In this document: in pieces, positions 29,935 through 38,956 of the stretch | Layout of the letters: each line of letters starts with the position of its first letter | How positions within the stretch are numbered: position 1 is the first letter of the stretch | Assembly (NCBI GenBank): GCA_966212235.1 | Contig: CBIHPP010000001.1 | Coordinates: 558,001 to 622,000 of the forward strand | Reading direction: 5' to 3' | Source of the DNA: Niastella sp966212235 | GTDB taxonomy: Bacteria > Bacteroidota > Bacteroidia > Chitinophagales > Chitinophagaceae | DNA length: 64,000 nucleotides | The notes under the pieces: model-generated | What the model saw: only the letters and a program-made list of their open reading frames with translations | Databases searched by the model: none | What the model was told of the DNA's origin: nothing | Position numbers and translations under genes: made by a program

Positions 29935-30507
29935 TTATTCTTTGTCGGTCAAATACGCATCCAATGCTGTACGTATCTTTTTTAGCGCAAGGCGCATATG
30001 TGTTTCGGCCGTATTGAGTGAGATGCCAAGCACTTCAATCACCTGTTTATAAGGCAAGCCTTGTTCTTTGACCAGCCGGAATACCAGTTGAGACTGGGTC
30101 GGTAATGCGCGGATTATTTTGCCAATATATTGCTCCAACTCGCCCCGGGTGTATATATGCTCAGGAGAGTTTTTGTCAATGATATGTTCCTGAATATTAT
30201 CAGAGATGGCAACCGTAGAAATTGTGCGGTTTTTCTTCCGTAGTACATCGTATGCTTTATTCCGGGCGGCTTTAACGAGATAAACAGTTAGGTTTTCGAC
30301 ATGGTTTAAGTCTTCTCCCATCGTCCAAACCTTGAGCATCACTTCCGAGACAACCTCCTCTGCATCCTCCTTATTGTTGAGAATAGCTGTACAAAAACTT
30401 AATAAAACAGGGTAAAAATGATAGAATAATTTCTTGTAAGAATCCTCGTCCTGTAAATAAGACATTTTTTTCTGCAAGATCAATATCTCCTGGGCGGCAA
30501 GTTTCAC
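29935..30507 (-). CDS. ECF RNA polymerase sigma factor of the SusCD module
   Basis: The 190-residue protein has region 2 (SYKKLFYHFYPVLLSFCTAIL, EDAEEVVSEVMLKVW) and region 4 (ALPTQSQLVFRLVKEQGLPYKQVIEVLG, AETHMRLALKKIR). This longer form begins at a GTG (30505-30507); an ATG at 30465 would give 176 residues. I prefer the GTG because LQKKMSYLQDEDSYKKLF is conserved-looking in this subfamily and would be partly lost. It is followed by the FecR gene, then SusC and SusD, which it is expected to switch on. Confidence 0.93.
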   Translation of the reverse strand: MKLAAQEILILQKKMSYLQDEDSYKKLFYHFYPVLLSFCTAILNNKEDAEEVVSEVMLKVWTMGEDLNHVENLTVYLVKAARNKAYDVLRKKNRTISTVAISDNIQEHIIDKNSPEHIYTRGELEQYIGKIIRALPTQSQLVFRLVKEQGLPYKQVIEVLGISLNTAETHMRLALKKIRTALDAYLTDKE

Positions 30508-30633
30508 TAGCTATCTATAAGTTGAGTTGTTCGTAAGTTTTCGCAATTTAAACTTAAAAACACAACTAGCTAACATTTTATAGCAAAACAAAATCAATAT
30601 GTTACGAGGACGTGCGGAAGATCAAAGGTCGCG

Positions 30634-31326
30634 CTACATGCCAATCGTCTTCAAAAATGCCTCTTTATAGTTCACCCCAATAGGAATGGCCATTTTTTGA
30701 ATATATACGGTGTTGCCTTCGATATGGCTGATTTTCGATTTGCTGATGATAAAGGAGCGGTGTACACGTATAAATAATCCGGACGGTAGCAGGGTTTCAA
30801 ATGAAGAGAACGACATATTGGGAACCAGTGTGCCGGCGCTGGTAATTATTTTGGTGTAATTGCCCTTTGCTTCTGCCACCAGGATGTCGTTGTATGGCAG
30901 TTTATATATTTTACCATCTGCCTTAATGAAGAAATAATCGTTGGGTATACTGGTTTGATGATCGGTGTTCGTTTGCAGTTTTTCAATGGCTTTGTCAACC
31001 GCCACTATAAATCGCTCCAATGAAAAGGGTTTTACCAGGTAATCACAGGCCGCGAGGTCAAAGGCATCTACTGCATACTCCTTATAAGCAGTGGTGAATA
31101 TGACCAGCGGGGCGTTTTTCAGTGTTTTTAAAAAGCCAATCCCATCCAGCACGGGCATGTGTACATCGAGGAACAGGATGTGTACAGGCGAATGCTGCAA
31201 TATGTCTTTTGCTTCGAATACATTACCACAGCAGCCTGTAATACGCAGTTGTGGCAGGTGACTGCAATAATTAATGATAATATCCCTTGCAATCGGCTCA
31301 TCGTCTACAACGAGGCAGTTGAACAT
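30634..31326 (-). CDS. LytTR-family response regulator
   Basis: The 230-residue protein has an N-terminal receiver domain with acidic pocket VVDDE (D8, D9), phosphoacceptor D54 (ILFLDVHMPVLDG), Thr in FTTAYKEYA and Lys in YLVKPF. A LytTR DNA-binding domain follows at about 130-228 (FFIKADGKIYKLPYNDILVAEAKGNYTKI, RVHRSFIISKSKI). These regulators bind DNA through beta strands rather than a helix-turn-helix. It starts 5 bp after the kinase gene, which is its certain partner. The likely target is the divergent receptor gene at 32555 or distant genes. Confidence 0.95.
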   Translation of the reverse strand: MFNCLVVDDEPIARDIIINYCSHLPQLRITGCCGNVFEAKDILQHSPVHILFLDVHMPVLDGIGFLKTLKNAPLVIFTTAYKEYAVDAFDLAACDYLVKPFSLERFIVAVDKAIEKLQTNTDHQTSIPNDYFFIKADGKIYKLPYNDILVAEAKGNYTKIITSAGTLVPNMSFSSFETLLPSGLFIRVHRSFIISKSKISHIEGNTVYIQKMAIPIGVNYKEAFLKTIGM

Positions 31327-31331
31327 AGCTG

Positions 31332-32357
31332 TTATTTTATTTTTAAACGCAGGTATACGGTATACGTGTTATGCGCAGCCGTTTGCTGCAGTTGATAATC
31401 GTTTTCATACAACAGGTGGAGCCGCTTGATGGTATTGGCCAGGCCCAGTCCCGAACTTTGGTAATGCCCATTTTGTTGTTTCGGTTCCCTATGTGAATTC
31501 TCCACACAAAATAGGATCTGATCGCCTGAAATTTTCAGCATAATATTAACGTAAATTTTTTCGTCGAGCGTGTTTTTTGCATGTTTGAACGCGTTTTCAA
31601 TAAACACGATCAGCACCATGGGCGCAATCTTTATATCACCATCGTAAACTGCATCCAGGTCGCTGTGCAGAACCAGCCGGTCGCTCAGCCGAATTTTTTC
31701 AAACCCGATATAGTTGTTGATGTATGCCAGCTCCTCCTGTAAGGCAACAAATGGTTTTTTAGTTTCATATACCGAGTAGCGTAACAGATCGGATAGTTTC
31801 AGTAACAGAGGCGGCACCTGTTCGTGCTGCGTAATAGCGATGCCGTACATATTATTCAATGTATTGAATAAAAAATGGGGGCTCAGCTGCGATTGCAACA
31901 GGTTCAGTTCACTTTGCTTTTGTTCGGCGCGAAGCTCGGCATCCTGTATTTGTTTTTGTATCGAAGCGCGGGTCAGTTTTATAATGATGCCCATTACAAA
32001 TGCTATGATGTAAAAGGGAAGGGTGGTGACGGAAAATTCAACGATATCTCCGGGCGAATCGAAGATCTTTTGGGCTACGAGAGGCCAAACGATGATGATG
32101 GCCATCAGGGCGAGTACGGTATACAAACCGAAATGAAAAGGCTTATGCCGCAGGTACCAGGTTTGGCAAAGCCAGCGCCCGGTATAAATGCAAAGTAAAA
32201 GGAAAGCGATGCAGAAGATAGTGAGCCCTGTCCGTTGCAGCATAAACGCATAATAGGAACGTATGCCGGTGAACAGCAAGGCAACAACAGCCAGGTTAAA
32301 GACCGTATGAAGCATCAGCGCCTCGCTCCTGATTTTTCTTACCCCGATCATTTTCAT
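31332..32357 (-). CDS. LytS-type sensor histidine kinase (His_kinase family)
   Basis: The 341-residue protein has about four membrane helices in the first 130 residues and no separate periplasmic sensor domain. The phosphoacceptor region is QLSPHFLFNTLNNMYG with H161, followed by a short HATPase domain (IAPMVLIVFIENAFKHAK, GLGLANTIKRLHLLY). This layout is typical of kinases paired with LytTR regulators, and the regulator gene follows at once. The signal is unknown. Its start is about 200 bp from a divergent TonB-dependent receptor gene. Confidence 0.94.
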   Translation of the reverse strand: MKMIGVRKIRSEALMLHTVFNLAVVALLFTGIRSYYAFMLQRTGLTIFCIAFLLLCIYTGRWLCQTWYLRHKPFHFGLYTVLALMAIIIVWPLVAQKIFDSPGDIVEFSVTTLPFYIIAFVMGIIIKLTRASIQKQIQDAELRAEQKQSELNLLQSQLSPHFLFNTLNNMYGIAITQHEQVPPLLLKLSDLLRYSVYETKKPFVALQEELAYINNYIGFEKIRLSDRLVLHSDLDAVYDGDIKIAPMVLIVFIENAFKHAKNTLDEKIYVNIMLKISGDQILFCVENSHREPKQQNGHYQSSGLGLANTIKRLHLLYENDYQLQQTAAHNTYTVYLRLKIK

Positions 32358-32554
32358 GTATTAAAGTTCGCGATCATTTTCGCATTTGTGTCATAGAATA
32401 TGTTGAATAGGATATAAAAGCATTCCAATTCCATATAATCAATGACGAATTTTTCGGCCTCCAAATCACCTGGTTCAGCCCCATTTTACCGGTGTTGAAC
32501 ATATTTATTTTATTCCGTGTGCGCGCCGGGCAAATTTTGGAGAAAGAACCAGCT

Positions 32555-35011
32555 ATGAAACCATTTTTGTTACTGCTTACCCTAACCATGGTACTCAGCA
32601 ATCGCTTCTCTTTGCAGGCACAAAATGCTGCGGGCCGGATAGGCGGGACCATTGCCAATATAAAAAATGTTCCATTGGCAGGCGCCTCTGTTACCCTGTT
32701 GCAGGCCGCCGATTCCACTACTCATAAAACCATCGCTGCCGGTGAAGACGGGTATTTCGTTTTTAAAAAACTACGCGAAGGCAGGTATGTATTGGTAATA
32801 ACCAGCGTTGGGTACAAAAAATACATCAGTCATACATTCACCATCGATGCCAGTCATACCAACCTGTTATTGCCTGCCATTGTGCTGGAGACCGCCACAC
32901 AAAACACATTAAAAGAAGTTGTTGTTGCGGTTAAAAAGCCGCTGACGGAGCAACGGATCGATAGAACGATCGTAAACGTTGATGCAATGATAACGGCTGC
33001 GGGGAGTAATGCGCTGGAAGTGTTAGGGCGTAGCCCTGGTGTGAACGTGCAGTCAGATGGCGACATCAGCCTGTATGGCAAAGGGGGTGTGCTGGTTTTG
33101 ATCGATGATAAACCAACTTATTTGTCGGTACCGGAACTGGCTGCCTACTTACGATCATTGCCTGCAGGTTTAATTGACAAAATAGAACTCATCAGCCATC
33201 CGCCAGCCCGTTACGATGCATCGGGCAGCGCCATTATCAACATACAATTAAAAAAGAACCGGGCGCCGGGTTTCAATGGCAATGTGCTGGTGGGGTACAG
33301 TCAGGGCGTGTACCGGCGGAACAATGAAGCAATAATCATCAATTACAGGAAAAAGAGAATAAATGTATTTGCGAACGGGAGCCATGCAACGGATGGCAAC
33401 TATAACCGGGAAACCGCGCGCCGCTCTTATTACAATACAGATGGTTCGCTATCGCAATCGTTATTGATCAATAAAAGGTATACATATCAGTCGGATGGCA
33501 TAAATATCAGAACGGGGCTTGATTATTTTATATCAGCCAAAACCACCGCAGGCATCATGCTCACCGGCGGCATACGACCGCGCAGCGACCGGCTTGGCTA
33601 CCATAGTGATCAATGGGGCAGTGGAGGGAAACCTGATTCCACCGCCAATGGCGCCATGCATGGTGACTACCAATGGTACAGCGGTGGCATCAATCTAAAT
33701 GCCCAGCATAAATTCAACGACAACGGTACCACGCTAAGCAGCGATCTTGACCTGGTAGCCCTTCATGCCGGCGGCAACCAGTACTTATCTACACAGGTGT
33801 ACGGCCCGGATGGCGCAGGGAACAGCAGCATGGATATTAAGTACGATTTGCCGGCAGATATTAATATCTGGTCAGCAAAAGCCGATTACATACAGCCGAT
33901 GAAAGATAAGATGCAGCTGGAGGTGGGATTGAAATCGAGTTATGTACGCACTAAGTACAACAACGACTGGTATGATGGGGTGGGAGACCTGTATACCCCG
34001 GACTATAGTAAAACCAATCATTTTATATACGGCGAAAATATCAACGCGGCTTATGTGAGCATTACAAAAAAGTGGAAACGCTGGTCTGCCAAAGCCGGTG
34101 TACGCGTGGAAAATACCAACATGCACGGTCACCAGTTGCCTAATATTGCTATCCCCGATTCATCGTTCAGCAGAAGCTATACAAATGCGTTTCCGGATTG
34201 CTACCTGCAGTATAAATTAGACAGCAGCGGTAATCATACTTTAACGTTCAGCTACAATAAACGAATTCGCCGGCCCAATTACCAGCAGTTGAATCCCTTT
34301 CTTTTTTACAACGACCGGTACAGTTATACGGCAGGCAATCCCGGGCTGAAGCCGCATTACCTGAATGGAATTGAACTGCGGTATAATTACAAAAGCAATT
34401 TTGGTATTGTTTTCGGCTATACGTATATCAATAATCTGATTCAGTCGCTCATTGAGCCTGCAGGTGAAACCTTAATTACAAGACCCCGGAATTTCGGTAG
34501 CAATTACGCATTCAATTGCTCGCCCTTTGTATCGTTTTCCCCGGTAAAAGGCTGGAATATGAATACGACCCTGGTATTATTTCACCTCGTAAATAAAGGG
34601 GTAGCCAATAACCAGGTAATTCAGGGAGATATTACTTCCGCTGAATTGGAAATGAACAACCAGTTCAGGTTTTCAAAAAGCTGGAGCGCTGAATTGGCTG
34701 TCTTTTATGCGAGCCCGCATCTTGGTGGACAAACAAGGACCAACACCATCTGGCGCATGGATGCCGGCGTGCAAAAAACAGTCTTAAAAGACAAAGGAAC
34801 GGTTAGGGTAAACATGACAGATATCTTTCATTCGATGATCCGGCGCGACCAATTCATTGGAATACCTCTGATGCAGTCAAACCGCAGGCTGGAAAATGAT
34901 ACGCGGCGAATCGGTCTTTCATTCAGTTACCGCTTTGGCGCCACCATCAATAACCGCCGTCGTAACCAGCATTCGGGAAGCGCCACTGAAGAACAGGGCA
35001 GGCTGAATTGA
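32555..35011 (+). CDS. TonB-dependent receptor-like outer-membrane beta-barrel protein
   Basis: The preferred start is ATG 32555, with GGAGAAAG just upstream and a clear signal peptide (MKPFLLLLTLTMVL, cut near SLQAQ); an in-frame ATG at 32492 would spoil it. The 818-residue product has a carboxypeptidase-like regulatory domain (RIGGTIANIKNVPLAGASVT), a plug-like region (NALEVLGRSPGVNVQSDGDI, LIDDKPTYLS) and a long barrel of the OMP_b-brl_3 type (TFSYNKRIRRPNYQQLNPFLFY). A basic tail follows the last strand (INNRRRNQ). Such proteins are found widely in Bacteroidota; their ligands are mostly unknown. Its divergent LytS/LytTR neighbours suggest joint control. Confidence 0.9.
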   Translation: MKPFLLLLTLTMVLSNRFSLQAQNAAGRIGGTIANIKNVPLAGASVTLLQAADSTTHKTIAAGEDGYFVFKKLREGRYVLVITSVGYKKYISHTFTIDASHTNLLLPAIVLETATQNTLKEVVVAVKKPLTEQRIDRTIVNVDAMITAAGSNALEVLGRSPGVNVQSDGDISLYGKGGVLVLIDDKPTYLSVPELAAYLRSLPAGLIDKIELISHPPARYDASGSAIINIQLKKNRAPGFNGNVLVGYSQGVYRRNNEAIIINYRKKRINVFANGSHATDGNYNRETARRSYYNTDGSLSQSLLINKRYTYQSDGINIRTGLDYFISAKTTAGIMLTGGIRPRSDRLGYHSDQWGSGGKPDSTANGAMHGDYQWYSGGINLNAQHKFNDNGTTLSSDLDLVALHAGGNQYLSTQVYGPDGAGNSSMDIKYDLPADINIWSAKADYIQPMKDKMQLEVGLKSSYVRTKYNNDWYDGVGDLYTPDYSKTNHFIYGENINAAYVSITKKWKRWSAKAGVRVENTNMHGHQLPNIAIPDSSFSRSYTNAFPDCYLQYKLDSSGNHTLTFSYNKRIRRPNYQQLNPFLFYNDRYSYTAGNPGLKPHYLNGIELRYNYKSNFGIVFGYTYINNLIQSLIEPAGETLITRPRNFGSNYAFNCSPFVSFSPVKGWNMNTTLVLFHLVNKGVANNQVIQGDITSAELEMNNQFRFSKSWSAELAVFYASPHLGGQTRTNTIWRMDAGVQKTVLKDKGTVRVNMTDIFHSMIRRDQFIGIPLMQSNRRLENDTRRIGLSFSYRFGATINNRRRNQHSGSATEEQGRLN

Positions 35012-35216
35012 GAAATTATACCTGCGACGAAGATAACAGTAGATAACAGGTCTATCCATAACTGTCTTCCAGTTTTACCAACAGAAATCATGCAATGCAT
35101 TAAAAATCAGTGCTTTTATAAGGGGGAATCAATTCTTGGTTGCTTTTGAGAAATTATCAACAGCCAAATATTTATTTTTTTAACTACTTTTGGACGGCAA
35201 TAATTTATTTATTCGC

Positions 35217-35250
35217 AGCCAAATCTATATAGAATAGTTAAGATTTGGCT
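35217..35250. promoter_or_regulatory. Inverted repeat before the AAA ATPase gene
   Basis: AGCCAAATCT (35217-35226) and its exact complement AGATTTGGCT (35241-35250) flank a 14-nt spacer. A further half copy AGCCAAATA lies at 35162-35170, and a TAnnTTTG match (TACTTTTG) at 35185-35192 falls between. The layout fits an operator or autoregulatory site. It covers the TTG at 35245, which argues that translation starts at ATG 35266. Confidence 0.5.
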
Positions 35251-35265
35251 GACAATAAAATCAAC

Positions 35266-36696
35266 ATGGAGAAATTAATAGGCAGAGAAGTAGAAAAGAA
35301 ATTGTTGGACGAAGCAATGAGGTCAGGAAGTCCTGAGCTAATAGCATTATTTGGTCGCCGCCGGGTTGGGAAAACATTTTTGATACGTCAACATTTAGAA
35401 AAATCTATTGTCTTCGAATTTGTAGGTAGCAGGGATATAAAGCTTGGTGAGCAACTGGAAAATTTTAAAAAGGCTCTCGGTAAAGCAGCAGGTAACGAAA
35501 AAATATATCAAACACCGAAGAATTGGGCAGATGCTTTCGATCTACTTAGCTATTATCTAACGCCGAAACTCGCGTCAGGGAGAACCGTTGTTTTTCTGGA
35601 TGAATTTCCCTGGCTCAATACGCATAAATCACGGTTCTTATCCGCATTTGATCATTGGTGGAATAGTTGGGGGAACAAAGAAAATAATCTCGTTGTGGTT
35701 ATCTGTGGTTCTGCGGCTTCCTGGATGATTCAAAATGTTGTTAATAACAGAGGCGGGCTTCATAACCGGATAACAAGGAAAATACGATTGCTTCCCTTTA
35801 ATTTGGGAGAAACTGAAGCGTTTTTAAAATCACGGGATGTTTACATGGACCGCAATCAAATCCTGCAGATTTACATGGTCATGGGAGGTATCCCGCATTA
35901 CTTGAAAGAAGTGAAAAAGGGAGAAAGTTCAACGCAAGCTATCGATAGAAATTGCTTTACAAAAGATGGGTTACTGGCTGGTGAATTCAAGAATCTCTAC
36001 CACTCACTATTTGATGATGCCACACGCCACCTTGCCGTTGTTCGAGCGCTGGCAGCCAATCATTCAGGATTGACTCGATCGGAGATTATTGACAAAGCTG
36101 ATTTTACTTCGGGTGGATCCATAACTGGACTGCTGGAAGAGTTGATTGAGTCAGGGTTTGTGACGGCATGGCAACCCTACGATAAAAAATCAAAGGATAC
36201 TATTTTCAAATTGGCAGATGAGTTCACTCACTTTTACTTGAAATTTATTGAGAAGAACCGATCCTCTGGCGAGGGAGTCTGGCAAAGCTTTTCATCCGGA
36301 CAGTCTTGGAAAAGTTGGAGTGGCGTTGCTTTCGAAAGAGTTTGCCTGAAACATATTATTCAAATTAAAAAAGAACTTGGTATTGCCAGTGTATATACAG
36401 AAGAATCTGCCTGGCGTTTCCTATCCAAACATGGAAAAGGGGCGCAAATAGACCTATTACTAGACCGCAAGGATTTTGTGATTAATCTCTGTGAGATGAA
36501 ATATTCGGAATCAGAGTTTCTCATAGACAAAGATTATGCGGAGGATCTTGCAAATAAGAGAGAAATCTTCACCAGTCAAACGAAAACAAAGAAATCCATT
36601 TACCTCACTTTTGTCACCACCTTTGGAATTAAAAACAATGAGTATGCGAAGAGGTTGATACAGAATTCCATTACAAAGGATGCTCTATTTGAATAG
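35266..36696 (+). CDS. AAA ATPase with C-terminal DUF234-like PD-(D/E)XK domain
   Basis: The 476-residue protein (counted from ATG 35266; a TTG at 35245 would add seven residues but lies within an inverted repeat) has Walker A GRRRVGKT and Walker B VVFLDEFPW, of the archaeal-type ATPase family. A winged-helix-like part follows (HSGLTRSEIIDKADFTSGG). The C-terminal part has GAQIDLLLDR and LCEMKYS, giving D396, E410 and K412, the order of a PD-(D/E)XK nuclease core. Such proteins are common in archaea and Bacteroidota and their role is not settled. No membrane segment is seen. The gene stands alone, and its neighbourhood looks a little more AT-rich, so acquisition by transfer is possible. Confidence 0.85.
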   Translation: MEKLIGREVEKKLLDEAMRSGSPELIALFGRRRVGKTFLIRQHLEKSIVFEFVGSRDIKLGEQLENFKKALGKAAGNEKIYQTPKNWADAFDLLSYYLTPKLASGRTVVFLDEFPWLNTHKSRFLSAFDHWWNSWGNKENNLVVVICGSAASWMIQNVVNNRGGLHNRITRKIRLLPFNLGETEAFLKSRDVYMDRNQILQIYMVMGGIPHYLKEVKKGESSTQAIDRNCFTKDGLLAGEFKNLYHSLFDDATRHLAVVRALAANHSGLTRSEIIDKADFTSGGSITGLLEELIESGFVTAWQPYDKKSKDTIFKLADEFTHFYLKFIEKNRSSGEGVWQSFSSGQSWKSWSGVAFERVCLKHIIQIKKELGIASVYTEESAWRFLSKHGKGAQIDLLLDRKDFVINLCEMKYSESEFLIDKDYAEDLANKREIFTSQTKTKKSIYLTFVTTFGIKNNEYAKRLIQNSITKDALFE

Positions 36697-36772
36697 ATTT
36701 TCCAGGTTTCATAATTCTTTACTTTTCCAAAACATCAGAGGTTCGGATCTTCTTGGGTTTTCCATATGACAA

Positions 36773-37063
36773 ATGAGTACTTGGCAATATTTGACAAAAC
36801 CGCCTGCCCGGAAAATTTCCTATTTTCATCTTCTATTAGCGAATCAAAAAGGAGATAAGCTTCAGGTTGATATGGGAGCATTATACCGACCAATAATCTT
36901 TAGATATTCATTTCCATATCGAAAAAGGGATGGAATATGCAGGGTTAGAACATTCGTTAATTCGAAATTCCAAATAGTTGTATTAATAACTGACTTGGAT
37001 GTTAAAAATACATCTGCATCGGTTACAAATTCTATTGAAATAATTTATGAGAGAGCGAGATAA
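36773..37063 (+). CDS. Small hypothetical protein (doubtful)
   Basis: A 96-codon frame between the ATPase gene and a convergent operon. I recognise no named family. The C-terminal part, FQIVVLITDLDVKNTSASVTNSIE, loosely resembles an unnamed small-protein family that ends in a valine-rich strand, a short Asp/Asn turn and S(V/I)TN, but this is from memory and weak. The N-terminal half has no such support and may not be translated. If it is rejected, the 378 bp from 36697 to 37074 hold no gene that I can see. Confidence 0.4.
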   Translation: MSTWQYLTKPPARKISYFHLLLANQKGDKLQVDMGALYRPIIFRYSFPYRKRDGICRVRTFVNSKFQIVVLITDLDVKNTSASVTNSIEIIYERAR

Positions 37064-37074
37064 ATGTCACTGCC

Positions 37075-37476
37075 TCAATCCAGCTCCAATTGAACATATA
37101 AACTGTCGCCGGCTCTTGCGAATACCCATTGGGTGCTGTTACGATGTTCAATAGAAATCTCCTGTGAGTGAATCAGGGGAATACGAAACCTGAAGTGGCC
37201 GGTTGAATCAATTGCAATCCGCAGGGATGCTGAATGGTGGTTATATATATCCTCGCAGAAAACCCTGCAAAACCGGGACACATCCATTGCCGGGTTATAA
37301 TTTATGAATTTACCATAGATCGTAAAGAACTTCTCTTTCGGTATATCCCGTGCCGATAACGGCTTTGATGGGATATGTTGCTTTTTTTTAATTGCCCCGG
37401 TATCACTTTGTGCCTGGCCTTGCACATAATTGATCACAAAAAATAACAGGCATAACAATGCGCCTACTATTCGCAT
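37075..37476 (-). CDS. Small secreted protein of unknown function
   Basis: A 133-residue protein with a signal peptide (MRIVGALLCLLFFVINYVQG, cut near QAQ). The mature part appears to be a single beta-rich domain (FFTIYGKFINYNP, ASLRIAIDSTGHFRFRIPL, RAGDSLYVQLELD). This resembles the first domain of longer exported Bacteroidota proteins with a DUF4369 or TlpA-type layout, so it may be a shortened relative. It is the last gene of the sigma/anti-sigma operon, 40 bp after its neighbour, and may be part of the same envelope response. Function not recognised. Confidence 0.65.
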   Translation of the reverse strand: MRIVGALLCLLFFVINYVQGQAQSDTGAIKKKQHIPSKPLSARDIPKEKFFTIYGKFINYNPAMDVSRFCRVFCEDIYNHHSASLRIAIDSTGHFRFRIPLIHSQEISIEHRNSTQWVFARAGDSLYVQLELD

Positions 37477-37516
37477 AGTTGTTGATGTTTGTGGTGTTAT
37501 AAAAATGGAGAAAGGA

Positions 37517-38188
37517 TCAGGAGATGGGTGGTTCCTTTACCGATGCTTCTGGTGCTGTTGGCTTCGATTTGTGCTTCCTTACGGGGGGCGCAGACTTCGC
37601 TGGTACGGGATGCTTCTTTTTACGTATAGTGTCTGTGGGCTGCGTTGGTTGTTGAGCCGTTTTCTTTTTTGGATGTACGCGTTGCACCGGTGTTACCCGT
37701 ACAGGCCGCTTCTTTTTATGCGGTTTCACATAGGGTATGGTATCTGTTGGCAGGGCAGGAACCGGTTGTATTGTTGGAGCAGGTGGCATCGTTGGCGCCG
37801 TATCTATCCTTACTCGCGGCTGCAGCACAGTATCTGGTTGCACAACCGGTGGATGTTCCTTAACCGTGGCTTTGGGTTTCATCCAAACATAAGCGCCCAG
37901 CGCCACACCCGCAATGCCCACTACTGCTGCGGCGGCAGTCCACACGCGTGGCCACATTCGTTTAATGGATGCTGTTTCTCTTTCCTGTAAAGTTTGTTTT
38001 AACCGCTGTAAAGCCTGTGGTGTATCGGCGACCGGTTGCAGGTTGGGTTGGGCAGCCAGTTGCCAAACAGCCCTCAGGTTTTCAAAGCGGGCACGGTTGG
38101 CGTCATTGGCGGCAAGCCATTGCTGCACCTGGTTGCTTTCTTCCGGCGTAGCTTCTTCCATTATATATTTTATCAATAGATCGTCCAT
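37517..38188 (-). CDS. Anti-sigma-like membrane protein with a basic Pro-rich periplasmic tail
   Basis: Of 223 residues, the first 85 resemble the cytoplasmic N-terminal domain of FecR-type anti-sigma factors (EEATPEESNQVQQWLAAND, FENLRAVWQLA). One membrane helix follows (about 87-106, VWTAAAAVVGIAGVALGAYVW). Where a FecR periplasmic domain is expected, there is only a Pro/Lys/Thr-rich tail of about 115 residues with repeated HKKKRP, HPKKKT and RKKKHP. The gene lies 16 bp after an ECF sigma gene, which supports an anti-sigma role. Without a FecR domain it cannot listen to an STN receptor in the usual way; the tail may sense cell-wall contact, which is inference. Confidence 0.8.
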   Translation of the reverse strand: MDDLLIKYIMEEATPEESNQVQQWLAANDANRARFENLRAVWQLAAQPNLQPVADTPQALQRLKQTLQERETASIKRMWPRVWTAAAAVVGIAGVALGAYVWMKPKATVKEHPPVVQPDTVLQPRVRIDTAPTMPPAPTIQPVPALPTDTIPYVKPHKKKRPVRVTPVQRVHPKKKTAQQPTQPTDTIRKKKHPVPAKSAPPVRKHKSKPTAPEASVKEPPIS

Positions 38189-38204
38189 GGCAAAAGAATT
38201 GAGG

Positions 38205-38753
38205 TTATAAAAAATCGGTTAGTTGGTCCCGCAGGTGTTTCAGGGCCTTGCTCACCTGTGCTTCTACCGTTTTTACGGAAAGTCCTAACTGTTCGGCGAT
38301 CTCACGATACTTCAATCCGCCAAAGCGGCTCAGCTGAAAAATGGCGCGGCATTGATCGGGCAATTGCGATAAGGCAACCTGCAGCCTTGCTTCCAGCTCT
38401 TTCAGTTCGGCCTTGCCGGAAGCAGGCGCCGCCTGCGCTTCGGTACTGCTTTGCAAAACATGGCGCTGGTGTTTCCGAACCTGTTTGGTCCGCCGCAAAC
38501 CATCCATGCATTGATGGTACACGCTGCCATATAAGTAAGCATTCATGCTGGTATGCACCCGCCATTGCCGCCGCTTTTCCCAGATGCGGCAAAACACGGT
38601 CTGCACCACTTCTTCGGCCTGTGCCTCATTCTGCAATACAGAAAAGGCATAAGCCTGCAACTTACCATACCATGCGGTAAACAAGGCGTCAAAGGCGGAT
38701 TCATTACCTGCCCTGATCTGTTCTTCTATTCCCGGGAGATCGCTGAGTTCCAA
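38205..38753 (-). CDS. ECF RNA polymerase sigma factor
   Basis: The 182-residue protein has region 2 (SAFDALFTAWYGKLQAYAFSVL, AEEVVQTVFCRIWEKR) and region 4 (LSQLPDQCRAIFQLSRFGGLKYREIAEQLG, VKTVEAQVSKALKHLRD). It heads a three-gene operon with the anti-sigma-like gene 16 bp downstream and a small secreted protein. Its targets are not clear from the sequence. Confidence 0.93.
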   Translation of the reverse strand: MELSDLPGIEEQIRAGNESAFDALFTAWYGKLQAYAFSVLQNEAQAEEVVQTVFCRIWEKRRQWRVHTSMNAYLYGSVYHQCMDGLRRTKQVRKHQRHVLQSSTEAQAAPASGKAELKELEARLQVALSQLPDQCRAIFQLSRFGGLKYREIAEQLGLSVKTVEAQVSKALKHLRDQLTDFL

Positions 38754-38835
38754 TTTGTCGGTTTAAATGGTCCTGAAATTACGGGCTTTGTTATAAGACG
38801 CACAAAGAAGGTTTTACCCTATGGGTGTATATGAC

Positions 38836-38863
38836 CGAACAATTCCTGTATCAAAAGCGGACA
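38836..38863 (+). promoter_or_regulatory. Permease-associated motif, copy 1
   Basis: The pattern CGAACA-N5-TGTAT-N6-CNNACA occurs here, ending 93 nt before the ATG of the FtsX-like permease at 38957. The outer CGAACA and CGGACA boxes are 22 bp apart, two helical turns. Two further copies with the same spacing lie at 62146 and 63569. Confidence 0.55.
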
Positions 38864-38956
38864 GGGCAAATTAAAGACCGGTTTTGCAGTCATTTGACCA
38901 GTAAAGCTTTATATATTAGGCATTGTTTTAGATGGAAAAACGTCAACACAACGTTT

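Noticed and set aside
35245..35265. TTG start for the AAA ATPase
   Set aside because: The TTG lies in the right arm of a 10-bp inverted repeat; the ATG at 35266 fits the family start better.
38258..38680. 140-codon plus-strand frame opposite the ECF sigma gene
   Set aside because: The sigma regions 2 and 4 on the minus strand are clear; the plus frame is rich in Ala, Arg, His and Cys without motif.
38825..38956. Upstream ATG for the FtsX-like permease
   Set aside because: The 44 extra residues have no family match and include the regulatory motif; the family normally begins with MINNYLK-like sequence.
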